From Berkiella sp964496435 (lineage in GTDB: Bacteria > Pseudomonadota > Gammaproteobacteria > Berkiellales > Berkiellaceae), in NCBI GenBank assembly GCA_964496435.1, contig CAZBZP010000004.1, forward strand, positions 124,001 to 188,000: a DNA stretch of 64,000 nucleotides, read 5' to 3'. Shown here in pieces: positions 16,214 to 24,698 of the stretch. The translations under genes and the position numbers were made by a program. The notes beneath the pieces were generated by a model that was not told where the DNA came from, made no database searches, and saw only the letters and a program-made list of their open reading frames with translations. Each line of letters starts with the position of its first letter. Position 1 is the stretch's first letter.

Positions 16214-16362
16214 TTGAATTGAGAAGAAGATGTTTTCTCAATTCAATTTGCATTAAGGGGAGGCGCCAAGCGTTTGAATCCCTAGGAGTGCACGCTTTGG
16301 TGCATGACTGGGGTGAAAACGCGCCGGCAACAAAGCATTAATGCAAACTGAGAAGAGAAAAC
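16214..16362. repeat. Long imperfect foldback element with alternative hairpins
   Basis: Outer arms 16232-16256 and 16338-16362 match in inverted orientation at 21 of 25 positions. Between them a GC-richer core contains further nested complements: GGCGC/GCGCC, GCGTTT/AAACGC and TGCAC/GTGCA. The whole can fold into one long stem. The left arm can alternatively pair with 16214-16225 (TTGAATTGAGAA) as a perfect 12-bp hairpin. The right arm touches the response-regulator stop codon. It could be a miniature inverted-repeat element, a structured RNA or a terminator. Confidence 0.55.
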
Positions 16363-16796
16363 TAGTGGCGGGGTAGCTTGGCGAGCATCATCCAAAAATT
16401 CTCCAAATCACTCATCAACCGACAAAATTCGTTTAAATTATTTGGTTTTGTAAGATAGCAATTTGCTTGTAAAAGATAGGAATTATAAATATCTTGTTCA
16501 GCATCAGAGGTGGTGAGCACGATAACAGGAATATGTTTTAACTGGGGATCAGATTTAATTTCAAGAAGTACCTCACGCCCGCCTTTGATAGGCATATTCA
16601 AATCAAGGATAATAAGATGAGGAACACTTGCATCAAAATATTTCCCCTTTTTATAAAGATAATCTAAAGCCTGGGCGCCATTTTCAACTGTGACCAAGTT
16701 ATTAGGCACTTTGCTTCTTAACATAAAATCTTGCATCAGCTTAATATCACCAGGGTTATCTTCGGCTAGCAAAATATTAAGGGGTTTATTATTCAT
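16362..16796 (-). CDS. Single-domain response regulator (Rcp1/CheY-like)
   Basis: The product is 144 residues, a lone receiver domain. The acidic pocket is E12-D13 in LLAEDNPGD, the phospho-acceptor is D65 in LIILDLNMP, the switch Thr is T95 in VIVLTTSD, and the conserved lysine is K117 in YLTKP. There is no output domain. The insertion around KKGKYFDASVPH is typical of Rcp1-type regulators that pair with phytochrome-like kinases. It starts 4 bp after the stop of the kinase gene, so the two form an operon and very probably a phosphorelay pair. Confidence 0.9.
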   Translation of the reverse strand: MNNKPLNILLAEDNPGDIKLMQDFMLRSKVPNNLVTVENGAQALDYLYKKGKYFDASVPHLIILDLNMPIKGGREVLLEIKSDPQLKHIPVIVLTTSDAEQDIYNSYLLQANCYLTKPNNLNEFCRLMSDLENFWMMLAKLPRH

Positions 16797-16800
16797 CGCA

Positions 16801-18681
16801 TTAGCCTATTTTTTCTTGTGATTGTTGTATAGGAAGGGTGAAATAAAAGGTTGATCCCAAACCCTCAGAGGATTCTACCCAAATTTGACCACCATGTTGT
16901 TCGACAATTTTTTTACAAACGGCAAGACCAATGCCACTGCCTTGATATTCTTTAGGGCCATGTAACCTTTGAAATATTTCAAAGATTTTGCCAAAATATT
17001 CTGTTGAGATGCCAATACCATTATCCTGAACCCAAAATAACCAACTATTTTTATAAGGTTTAACGCCAATATGGATTTTAATGCTACTTTTATTTGAGAA
17101 TTTTATTGCATTACCTATCAAGTTCTGAAATAACTGCATCATTTGTATTTTGTCTGCATAGAGCCTAGGAAGTGGATCATTAGTAATATACACTTTGTCC
17201 TGGACTACAGAAAACTTCAATACCTCGAGCACCTGTTGAATAATTTCTTCACATTCAATTAAATCATATGTTTTGTTTTGTGCGCCTACAGATGAGTATG
17301 TTAAAAGATCACTGATAAGTGCCTGCATCCTTTTGGCACCATCAACGGCAAAGTACATATATTCTTTCGCATTATTATCAAGCTGTTGATGATATTCTCT
17401 ATCCAGCAATTGTAAATAAGTGACAACCATACGCAAAGGTTCTTTTAGATCGTGTGAAGCAATATTAACAAATTGCGCCAATTCGTTATTTGAACGTGCC
17501 AGCTCTTTAGCATGCTGCTCGAGCGTAATTTCCATGGTATGGCGGAGTTTGATTTCATTTAAAAGCGAATCATTAGCTAGAGTCAATTCCTTGGTGCGTT
17601 TGTTCACAATCCCTTCTATCATCGCAGCCTTACCTGTGATGCTTAATAAAAGCATCCCTAACAAGGCTGTGAGCAATACCCCACTTATCGGCACGACCCA
17701 CAATTCCCAGGTCTGATTAACTGTAATAAAATTTTGTGCCGTTGTATATTCTAGCAACCATTGATGTCCTTTAATATTAATTAATTTGTCCCACACTAAG
17801 CCATTGAAGCTATGAAATCCCGACGAGGAATAAATCATTCTTCTATTGCCATTTTTGCTAAGATCATAAATTCGTAAAACAAGACCATTAAACGATGCTT
17901 TTACCAGCATTTCATCAACAAACCTCGAACTAAGATAGGGTTGGTTATCCCTTGCTGCTTCTAGTTCAAATATGCTTGTGATATCTGCAGATTGCGTATT
18001 AAACTCATCAACGAGTTTTTCATCTTTCCATCTGCTGGTGTACATGAAGAACACGACAAGTATGCTAAACAAACAGCAAAGTGGCACACCTACAGACAAA
18101 CGTCGCTTTTGCCATAATTCTTGGGGCTGTGCTGTCCATATCAAAATAATGGGTGTGAATACCAATACACCTGTAGTATCACCAGACCACCAAGTAAACC
18201 AATTATAAAAAAACTCGCCTAAAGGCACTTGGTTTGTTATCAAAAGAGTGCTGACTCCCCAGGTAGCTGCAAAAAGACAGCTAATTGGTCCACCTAAAAT
18301 GAGAAAACCCATGATATCTTTATCGCTGCTCAAAGGATTGGGAAAACCTACAAATCTGCGCACAAGATAAGCGCCCAAAATGGCTTGAAGCATAGAGCCT
18401 AGCGCAATACTGCTGGCAACCAGAAAAGCACCAGACATTTGGTAATTGACTAGAAACGAACCTATCCATATTGCCGGGGAAACGTAATAGCCAAACAATA
18501 ATATGAATGCTAAGGCAATACCTGATGGCAGCCAAATTGCAGTTGCATAACCTGGTGGAATAGCGAGTATTAATCCTAGCCTTGCTGTAATATAAAACAA
18601 AGCGCTAAGGACAATGATACTGATAAGCCATTTGATTATTTGCTTATGTGTTAAAGCATTATGTGTATCAGCAAGGCTCAT
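16801..18681 (-). CDS. MASE1-domain sensor histidine kinase
   Basis: The product is 626 residues from ATG 18681; an upstream TTG at 18696 is unlikely. The N-terminal third is a MASE1 sensor with about eight membrane helices (ARLGLILAIPPGYATAIWLP motif). A periplasmic segment and another helix near residue 340 follow. Then come a coiled linker, a HisKA domain with SHDLKEPLR (His410), and an HATPase domain with N, G1 and G2 boxes (NLIGNAIKFS, VQDNGIGI, GSGIGLAVCKKI). The SHDLKEP form is shared with phytochrome-type kinases. It forms a two-gene operon with the response regulator. The signal is unknown. Confidence 0.9.
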   Translation of the reverse strand: MSLADTHNALTHKQIIKWLISIIVLSALFYITARLGLILAIPPGYATAIWLPSGIALAFILLFGYYVSPAIWIGSFLVNYQMSGAFLVASSIALGSMLQAILGAYLVRRFVGFPNPLSSDKDIMGFLILGGPISCLFAATWGVSTLLITNQVPLGEFFYNWFTWWSGDTTGVLVFTPIILIWTAQPQELWQKRRLSVGVPLCCLFSILVVFFMYTSRWKDEKLVDEFNTQSADITSIFELEAARDNQPYLSSRFVDEMLVKASFNGLVLRIYDLSKNGNRRMIYSSSGFHSFNGLVWDKLINIKGHQWLLEYTTAQNFITVNQTWELWVVPISGVLLTALLGMLLLSITGKAAMIEGIVNKRTKELTLANDSLLNEIKLRHTMEITLEQHAKELARSNNELAQFVNIASHDLKEPLRMVVTYLQLLDREYHQQLDNNAKEYMYFAVDGAKRMQALISDLLTYSSVGAQNKTYDLIECEEIIQQVLEVLKFSVVQDKVYITNDPLPRLYADKIQMMQLFQNLIGNAIKFSNKSSIKIHIGVKPYKNSWLFWVQDNGIGISTEYFGKIFEIFQRLHGPKEYQGSGIGLAVCKKIVEQHGGQIWVESSEGLGSTFYFTLPIQQSQEKIG

Positions 18682-18913
18682 CGAAGGGGATCCCAATCAG
18701 CAGTTTTGTATATTGTTTCACTATTATCTTAGTCAAAATAAGCGCTAGGAAATGCACGCGTTTTTGCATGGTACTGTTTATTAATACTGAACTAAGCGTA
18801 AAATACTTGCCAATGTGGCTTACAAATCAGTGCATTAACAACAACTGTTATATAAATGCTGTTTGTGGATGTCTATACTTAATTATATGTTTTTCAATCA
18901 TGATGAGCAAAAG

Positions 18914-19654
18914 ATGTCCTATTCACGCTCCTTGAACTTAACTGAATTAAGAAAGCAACTAGAAGAAAAATTCATAGGCGATGGCCTAAAGCCTGCCAAC
19001 GCAAAAAAAGCAGCTCATTTATTGTCTGCAGGAGATGCAGACAATGTTCAAAAGGATCTTCAGCGCCATCACAACATTATCCTTATTAATGAAATCACAA
19101 ATAAAACGACTAATATTGATGTATCCCAGTTTGACACGCTCATGAAAACAAAGGGCTTTTTAAGAATGCTCGCCAGAGAACATGAAGCGCTGTATGAATA
19201 CTTACAAAAATATACGCATCAAGGTGGATTTTTACATTTGACTGAGTTTTTACTGTCTTACTATTTTCTGCCTGATGTGAGACTCACCACCGATAATCGT
19301 GTTGCAACTTTTACCATTCGTAAAGATGGTTCCATTGGTTATGAAGAAAAATTTGATGTTACCTCTATTGCATCTCAAGATATCAATTATCAACTTGATA
19401 ATGAAAAACCATTGATGTCATTCACTCTTAAATCGACGATCAAATTAGATGGTCATAATGTAAAACATACCGGCGGTGATGTTCATGTTAAGGTCCATGA
19501 TAATGTAGCGCAAAAGTTTATTAATGATCCACGAAATAAATTTTCGCAATTCCTTTCCTGGCTAAAAGAATCATTTGTTGCCTTGTTTAGCACAACCGCG
19601 CATACACAGTTGCAGCAAAAACAATCGATTCAAAATCCCCGAAAAAAATTATGA
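18914..19654 (+). CDS. Unrecognised protein, effector-like orphan
   Basis: I do not recognise this family. The product is about 246 residues from ATG 18914; earlier in-frame starts at 18863, 18869 and 18887 are possible, and TATACT at 18873-18878 may be a -10 box. The N-terminal half is charged and helical (LTELRKQLEEKF, KKAAHLLSAGDADNVQ). The middle looks beta-rich (VATFTIRKDGSIGYEEKF, then KSTIKLDGHNVKH). The C-terminus has a hydrophobic SWLKESFVALF stretch and a basic tail PRKKL. No signal peptide. It stands alone and could be a secreted effector, a guess from style only. Confidence 0.6.
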   Translation: MSYSRSLNLTELRKQLEEKFIGDGLKPANAKKAAHLLSAGDADNVQKDLQRHHNIILINEITNKTTNIDVSQFDTLMKTKGFLRMLAREHEALYEYLQKYTHQGGFLHLTEFLLSYYFLPDVRLTTDNRVATFTIRKDGSIGYEEKFDVTSIASQDINYQLDNEKPLMSFTLKSTIKLDGHNVKHTGGDVHVKVHDNVAQKFINDPRNKFSQFLSWLKESFVALFSTTAHTQLQQKQSIQNPRKKL

Positions 19655-19700
19655 TAAATTAAGTGATTTAATGAAGCAGTGGCTATATTTTTAGGGTGTT

Positions 19701-20177
19701 TTACTTTTTAGACTTGCAGGTTCTAATTGGCACAAAGCCTGTCTTGAGGTTAGAAGGAATAACGCGCGGCAATAAAAACAGGATGGCTGCTAATTGATTA
19801 TTCTGTATTTTTATATTTAACCAATAATATGTTTTATCATATAGCAGTTGTTCTTCTTCATGCTTTGCCGGATTTTTAAGTTGTTGTTTTGGTGCGCCTA
19901 ACTGTGTAATTAAAATATCCTTTGTGACAGGCATAGATATAGTGAAAGAACTTTGAAGGCTTAACCACTCACAGCATTTCTGAGGATTCTTTAATTCAAT
20001 TTTAATCAAAATATCGTTTTCATCGAAGGTGAGATTAATTTCTTCACTGCTAGATGAAAGCAGCAATTTATCGCCTTGAGGAATGCTTTCATACTTTTCA
20101 AAGTAGTTATGATTCTTTACAAAAAAGGGATCATGTAAGGGTTTACCCAAGGCTTGAATGATTTCATCTACCTGCAT
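19701..20177 (-). CDS. Unrecognised 158-residue cytosolic protein
   Basis: I do not recognise this family. The start MQVDEIIQALGKPLHDPFF suggests a SmpA/OmlA-like or immunity-type small alpha/beta fold, in which a helix ending in LG.P precedes beta strands. The pattern repeats at ITQLGAPKQQ, so there may be an internal duplication of this unit. Strands follow (EINLTFDENDILIKIEL, YYWLNIKIQNNQLAAILF). No signal peptide or membrane segment. It is convergent with the preceding orphan gene. Function unknown. Confidence 0.55.
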   Translation of the reverse strand: MQVDEIIQALGKPLHDPFFVKNHNYFEKYESIPQGDKLLLSSSSEEINLTFDENDILIKIELKNPQKCCEWLSLQSSFTISMPVTKDILITQLGAPKQQLKNPAKHEEEQLLYDKTYYWLNIKIQNNQLAAILFLLPRVIPSNLKTGFVPIRTCKSKK

Positions 20178-20284
20178 TTTTGGCTAGCCTTCAGTGTATG
20201 CTTATAGGTAATTTAGTATATGCCTGTTATCTCGCAAAGCGACTAGTTGATAATGGTATAAATTTTGAGAATGCTCATTTTGTA

Positions 20285-20713
20285 TCAAGATGGCAAGCTT
20301 AAATTACCGTCCTTATCAAATGGGAAATGAGGGTTCCAAGCAACCTCCCATAAATTTCCATCCGGATCGGCAAAATAACCACTATGACCGCCCCAAAACA
20401 CATCCTGCGCGGGCTTCATAACTTTAGCACCAGCCTTTTCAGCTTGACTCAAAATCTCAGCAACTAATTCAGGTTTGTGCACATTGTGCGCCAAAGTAAA
20501 ACGGCGAAAGCCTTCACCATCAGCTGACACGGTTGCATCTTGTGCTAATAAATCAGAAGAATAGAGCGCTAAAATAACACCTGAAGTTTTGATAAAAACA
20601 ATGTGCTCATTGCTCGCTGATGATACATGCCACCCTAACCCTTTTTCATAGAAGTGACGAGCGCGCACTATATCGCTAACACCCAAAGTAATAATATTGA
20701 TTCGTGGTTCCAT
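20285..20713 (-). CDS. VOC-family (glyoxalase/bleomycin-resistance fold) protein
   Basis: The product is 142 residues with the paired beta-alpha-beta-beta-beta units of the VOC superfamily. The first is INIITLGVSDIVRARHFYEKGLGW with a strand IVFIKTSGVILALY. The second has RFTLAHNV, then a GAKVMKPAQDVFWGGHSGYFADPDGNLWEVAWNPHF end in which the Glu of LWEV is the usual metal ligand. YCPS-type relatives are lactoylglutathione lyase-like proteins of unknown substrate. The gene stands alone. Confidence 0.85.
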   Translation of the reverse strand: MEPRINIITLGVSDIVRARHFYEKGLGWHVSSASNEHIVFIKTSGVILALYSSDLLAQDATVSADGEGFRRFTLAHNVHKPELVAEILSQAEKAGAKVMKPAQDVFWGGHSGYFADPDGNLWEVAWNPHFPFDKDGNLSLPS

Positions 20714-20811
20714 GATTTATTCTCTTATATAACAGTATTTTCCACTCCCCTTTAATATGCCACAAAAAATACTATGGTTTATGTTTTTATTTCTCTTTCA
20801 TGTCATTTAAA

Positions 20812-20839
20812 TTGACTTCACTGATTATGATAGTAAACT
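20812..20839 (+). promoter_or_regulatory. Candidate promoter of the double-glycine peptide gene
   Basis: TTGACT (20812-20817) and TAAACT (20834-20839) are separated by 16 bp. The start of transcription would fall about 30 bp before the ATG at 20876. Confidence 0.4.
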
Positions 20840-20875
20840 TGGCGCTCTCAATCATACCAAGTTAGGCATCAAAAA

Positions 20876-21163
20876 ATGAGATTGATTTCACAGTTAGCCG
20901 AATTAAAGGCTGTTTCCGGCGGCTATAATTATTCTTACGATGAGTTTGTCACAACTGATAAAATTTTCTATCAATCTGTTTTTTCGGCTGTGCAGGGTGG
21001 CTTTCTTGGTTGCTGGGCTGGGGCCTATCTCGGCTTGAGTGCAGGCACAGTCGTCTTAGGGGTGCTCGGCGGAACAGCATTAGGATATGTTGGTTACAAT
21101 TACAATGATTATGCTGATATAGAACCTGATACATGGATCACTTGGGATGTTACTGTTGTTTAA
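20876..21163 (+). CDS. Double-glycine leader peptide, bacteriocin-like
   Basis: The product is 95 residues. Its first 16 residues (MRLISQLAELKAVSGG) match the double-glycine leader consensus: hydrophobic residues at regular spacing, E-L, then V-S-G-G, with cleavage expected after Gly16. The mature part is tyrosine-rich at its start. It then has a glycine/alanine-rich hydrophobic core containing GxxxG-type patterns, as in class II bacteriocins, and ends with an acidic, tryptophan-containing tail. No C39-peptidase exporter or immunity gene is adjacent, so processing would need machinery elsewhere. An antibacterial role is inferred. Confidence 0.65.
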   Translation: MRLISQLAELKAVSGGYNYSYDEFVTTDKIFYQSVFSAVQGGFLGCWAGAYLGLSAGTVVLGVLGGTALGYVGYNYNDYADIEPDTWITWDVTVV

Positions 21164-21251
21164 TGTTAATCGATAAACCAGTCGGATCCCAACTCGACAG
21201 TTTTAATTCATTCAATCTCACCAAACTTTTATAAAGATCATCGAAGCTGAT

Positions 21252-21272
21252 GAGCGGACATAATGTCCGCTC
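21252..21272. repeat. REP-like palindrome, GCGGACAT family (copy 1)
   Basis: GAGCGGACAT and ATGTCCGCTC flank a single A, giving a near-perfect 21-base palindrome. It lies between convergent genes (double-glycine peptide and methyltransferase). A related palindrome lies at 55169-55189, also between convergent genes. It may be a dispersed repeat and a bidirectional terminator. Confidence 0.55.
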
Positions 21273-21310
21273 GCAAGCAAATGGAATAGCGCAGCATCCT
21301 ACTCATATTC

Positions 21311-22222
21311 TTACATTTTTTTTCGTCCAGAAATTAAATACATCACTGTAGCATTTGTTGAGCTTAGTTTTTTATTTTTTATTGCTTGTGTGCTTTCTTT
21401 AGACGCATTTATTAATTTCATCCAAATGCCTTCAAATTCATTCTCAGCTCCCCCACCAGCCAAGTAATAACGTTTTGTTTCATCAGCGGGCCATACTAAA
21501 ATTTCTTGATTTTCCCAATCTTGTATTTGCTTTAACAATATTTGCTCTTCATCAGATTGATAAGGCGGGATCATAAGAGAAGTTTTGTCGGATAAATAGA
21601 CTTGAATGCTATCTAAACTTTGTCTGGAAAAAGCATAAGGCAAAACGTCTCCTACAGAATTATACCCTAAGCCCAAAGCTTTTTTTCCTCGCTCGCAGGT
21701 GATATGAAATCGAATATGCTCCAATAAATCATCTAAAGGTTCATCGATGCTTAATGTATTAAAAATTAATAAGGGAGCAATATTGTTAGGCTCGGCAACC
21801 GCTAATAATCCACCTGGTTTTAGTACCCGAATCATTTCTTTTAAAGCAATATCAATGTCTGAAACATGAATGAGTACTGTCTGGCAAGTAACCATATCAA
21901 ATGAATTATCTTCGAATGGTATACGCTCTGCTTTTGCTACTTGGTAATGAAATTGTTCCGAAAGACCTTTCTCTTGGGCTCGTTTTGAAGCTTTTTCTAT
22001 CCAAACTGATTCCAGATCAATGCCATGAACTTGTGTATCGCTGTTAAGAAATGGGGCTAATGTGAAACCCCAATGACCAATTCCACATCCTACATCTAAA
22101 ACAGAACGAACAGATTTAAGATCCCAACGCTTAGCCATTAATTCTATAAATTCATAATTCCACCATAAATCACGCTGATCACCAAAATAGTGGCCGGAAT
22201 GCGGCATGTGCTCTGATTTCAT
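21311..22222 (-). CDS. Class I SAM-dependent methyltransferase
   Basis: The product is 303 residues. Motif I is VLDVGCGIGHWG, followed by GIDLE (motif post-I), FDMVTCQTVLIHV (motif II) and LKPGGLLAVAEPN (motif III). The N-terminal HSGHYFGDQRDLWWN is a common opening of small-molecule methyltransferases in this superfamily. The long C-terminal region (about residues 170-303) is not shared with UbiE and may set substrate specificity. The ATG at 22222 is preceded by AAGG. Substrate not determinable. Confidence 0.82.
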   Translation of the reverse strand: MKSEHMPHSGHYFGDQRDLWWNYEFIELMAKRWDLKSVRSVLDVGCGIGHWGFTLAPFLNSDTQVHGIDLESVWIEKASKRAQEKGLSEQFHYQVAKAERIPFEDNSFDMVTCQTVLIHVSDIDIALKEMIRVLKPGGLLAVAEPNNIAPLLIFNTLSIDEPLDDLLEHIRFHITCERGKKALGLGYNSVGDVLPYAFSRQSLDSIQVYLSDKTSLMIPPYQSDEEQILLKQIQDWENQEILVWPADETKRYYLAGGGAENEFEGIWMKLINASKESTQAIKNKKLSSTNATVMYLISGRKKM

Positions 22223-22392
22223 CTCATCACCTTACATGAATATTGATATGGGTTGTGTTGATGCTGTCACATCTAGATCTAAAAATGCAAAGAGGATTGA
22301 CTATAGCCCACCAAACAGCTGGCTTTAATCCGCCTTCGCTTTTTAAGATATTATTGAACTTAGAATACGGTGTAGTGTTACGGCAAGTCTTC

Positions 22393-22421
22393 ATTTTGCG
22401 CCGCTGTAGCGTTGCGAAAAT
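22393..22421. terminator. Nested hairpin just downstream of the tRNA gene
   Basis: ATTTT/AAAAT, CGC/GCG and an inner CGCT/AGCG pair in order, with one bulged base. It lies 14 bp beyond the tRNA 3' end on its transcription side. It could terminate the tRNA transcript, but no long T-run follows. Confidence 0.35.
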
Positions 22422-22434
22422 GATTCAGTAAAAT

Positions 22435-22511
22435 TGGTGGGCCCACTAGGACTTGAACCTAGGACCAAAGGATTATGAGTCCTCTGCTCTAACCAACTGA
22501 GCTATGGGCCC
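22435..22511 (-). tRNA. tRNA with CAU anticodon, most likely tRNA-Ile2 (lysidine-modified)
   Basis: The full cloverleaf is visible on the minus strand. The acceptor stem GGGCCCA pairs with TGGGCCC, then A73 and an encoded CCA. The D arm is GCTC...GAGC, the anticodon stem GAGGA/TCCTT with loop CTCATAA, and the T arm CTAGG/CCTAG around TTCAAGT. The anticodon is CAT. The variable-loop and T-arm sequences (TTTGGTC, GGTTCAAGTCC) resemble bacterial Ile2 tRNA, whose C34 is changed to lysidine by TilS, more than elongator Met. Met remains possible. Confidence 0.9.
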
Positions 22512-22560
22512 TTCGAACGAACTCGGAGGGAAACTATATGCTACATAACACCTTTAGATA

Positions 22561-22591
22561 TTTGCAGCATGTGTTCAACAAATGCTGCAAA
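22561..22591. terminator. Hairpin downstream of rpoD
   Basis: TTTGCAGCAT (22561-22570) and ATGCTGCAAA (22582-22591) form a 10-bp perfect stem 20 bp past the rpoD stop, with a short A/T-rich flank. Probably the operon terminator. Confidence 0.45.
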
Positions 22592-22611
22592 AGTATAAAG
22601 GCATTAGCGCC

Positions 22612-24504
22612 TTACTTCAATGGATGTTCTTCTTCGTCGTCTCCATCAACTAAGAAGCTTCGCAAGTCATCCGCACGACTGGGTTGACGTAACTTGCGTA
22701 AAGCTTTGGCTTCAATCTGACGAATACGCTCACGTGTTACATCAAACTGTTTGCCCACTTCTTCCAAGGTATGGTCCGTATTCATATCGATACCAAATCG
22801 CATACGTAACACTTTGGCTTCTCTTGCGGTCAGCGTGGAGAGTATACGTCTGGTTGCTTCTCTTAAGCCTGCGGTTGTTGCAGAGTCTGCAGGAGAGGCA
22901 ATAACGGTATCTTCAATGAAATCGCCCAAGTGGGAATCTTCATCATCACCAATGGGGGTTTCCATAGAAATAGGTTCTTTGGCAATTTTGAGTACTTTAC
23001 GGATTTTATCTTCCGGCATACCCATACGTTTGCCCAATTCTTCCGGCGTAGGCTCACGTCCCATTTCTTGCAACATTTGTCTTGCAACACGATTCAATTT
23101 ATTAATCGTTTCAATCATGTGCACAGGAATACGAATGGTGCGCGCTTGATCGGCAATTGAACGGGTAATGGCTTGTCTAATCCACCAGGTAGCATAGGTT
23201 GAGAATTTATAACCACGGCGATATTCAAATTTATCAACCGCTTTCATCAAACCAATATTACCTTCTTGAATAAGATCTAAGAATTGTAAACCACGGTTGG
23301 TGTATTTTTTGGCGATAGAAATAACCAAGCGCAAGTTTGCTTCCACCATTTCTTTCTTGGCGCGACGTGCTTTGGCTTCACCAATAGACATATTACGATG
23401 TAACTCTTTGATGGCAACAATAGTGCGGCCAGCATTGGTTTCTATGTTTCGTAATTGTTCCTGATGGTTGATTACATCTTCTCTAACTTTCTTAAATTCT
23501 TGAGAATAAGGTTTGTTGGATTCAATATGAGTATCAATCCAAGCCTTATTAATTTCATTACCCGGGAAGTTGGTGACAAAGGCCTGACGTGGCATTTTAC
23601 CTTTGTAAACACACAGCGCCATAATGCCTTTTTCATGCACACGAATGTCTTCTAACATATTACGCATATAGCCAACCAGCTCTTCAAAAAGGCGTGGGAC
23701 TATCTTGAAGCTCGCAAACACATTCGCCATGTCCTGATAAGATTGCAGTGTTTCAGGATGTTCTAATCCATTTTTCTTTTCACTTGCAATGGTTTTATCA
23801 TAGGCTTCACGCAGACGATTAAAGTGTTGTGCAGCCAATTCTGGATCAGGGCCAGATTCTAATTCATTATCTTCACTATCGCTGTCTTCGCCAGCGCCAT
23901 CACCCTCTACTTCCGCCGGTGGAATAAATTCAGCTTCAGGCACAATCGCACCTTCGCCTTCTGCCCCTTCTTCGTCACTTTGGACAAAACCACTGATAAT
24001 ATCTCCAAGGCGGATTTGATCGCCTAAATAGCGTTCGTATTCCTTCAAGATATAAGCAATGTTAGGTGAATAGGCTGCTAAGGCGCTGAGTACTTGGCGC
24101 AAGCCAACTTCAATGCGCTTTGCAATCTCAATTTCACCTTGGCGGGTGAGAAGTTCTACTGTACCCATTTCCCGCATGTACATTCTGACGGGATCGGTCG
24201 TGCGGCCAAATTCGCTATCAGCAGAGGCAAATGAGAGGGCTTCTACTGCTTCACGGGCAATTTCATCGTCATCCACAACAGAATCTGAGAGGTTTAAGGC
24301 ATCCTCATCTGGTGGATCCTCGTAAACATCAATCCCCATGTCATTTATCATGCTGATGATGTCTTCGACTTGTTCTGGGTCCACAATGTGATAAGGCAGT
24401 AAATCGCTCACCTCTGCATAGGTGAGATACCCCTTTTCCTTACCAGCTGCAATTAGGTCTTGCAGTTGCGTTGCTTGTTGCTCTTGATCAACATAAGAAC
24501 TCAT
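22612..24504 (-). CDS. rpoD: RNA polymerase primary sigma factor RpoD (sigma-70)
   Basis: The product is 630 residues, the usual size of gammaproteobacterial RpoD. Region 1.1 opens the protein (QDLIAAGKEKGYLTYAEVSDLLP). Region 1.2 has DPVRMYMREMGTVELLTRQGEIEIAKRIE, followed by an acidic non-conserved insert. Region 2 has AKKYTNRGLQFLDLIQEGNIGLMKAVDKFEYRRG-type core (FLDLIQEGNIGLMKAV) and YATWWIRQAITR. Regions 3 and 4 end with RERIRQIEAKALRKLR. It is the last gene of the macromolecular synthesis operon, after dnaG. The 194-bp gap before it may hold an internal promoter. Confidence 0.98.
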   Translation of the reverse strand: MSSYVDQEQQATQLQDLIAAGKEKGYLTYAEVSDLLPYHIVDPEQVEDIISMINDMGIDVYEDPPDEDALNLSDSVVDDDEIAREAVEALSFASADSEFGRTTDPVRMYMREMGTVELLTRQGEIEIAKRIEVGLRQVLSALAAYSPNIAYILKEYERYLGDQIRLGDIISGFVQSDEEGAEGEGAIVPEAEFIPPAEVEGDGAGEDSDSEDNELESGPDPELAAQHFNRLREAYDKTIASEKKNGLEHPETLQSYQDMANVFASFKIVPRLFEELVGYMRNMLEDIRVHEKGIMALCVYKGKMPRQAFVTNFPGNEINKAWIDTHIESNKPYSQEFKKVREDVINHQEQLRNIETNAGRTIVAIKELHRNMSIGEAKARRAKKEMVEANLRLVISIAKKYTNRGLQFLDLIQEGNIGLMKAVDKFEYRRGYKFSTYATWWIRQAITRSIADQARTIRIPVHMIETINKLNRVARQMLQEMGREPTPEELGKRMGMPEDKIRKVLKIAKEPISMETPIGDDEDSHLGDFIEDTVIASPADSATTAGLREATRRILSTLTAREAKVLRMRFGIDMNTDHTLEEVGKQFDVTRERIRQIEAKALRKLRQPSRADDLRSFLVDGDDEEEHPLK

Positions 24505-24698
24505 AGTGGAGCTACCTTGGTCTGCGACAAAATAATAGTTATATTTACAAAAAAACCATGTACCGCGAGGTAACCGACAATTCTATCCATTATTTTCATT
24601 TTAAGCTAGTGCTTTATGTCAGCACCCATTCATAGATAAAACGTTGAGATCCCCGCATTTAGGTCAAAAATTGACCCTTCATTTATTTAGATTGTGAA

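Noticed and set aside
16069..16341. 90-codon plus-strand open frame between the ABM-like gene and the response regulator
   Set aside because: Composition is Arg/Cys/Lys-rich with no recognisable pattern, there is no ribosome-binding site, and it runs across the foldback element, whose self-complementarity explains the open frames on both strands.
16214..16362. Integron attC site
   Set aside because: The long palindromic fold is reminiscent, but I see no GTTRRRY/RYYYAAC core sites and no cassette-type gene or integrase.
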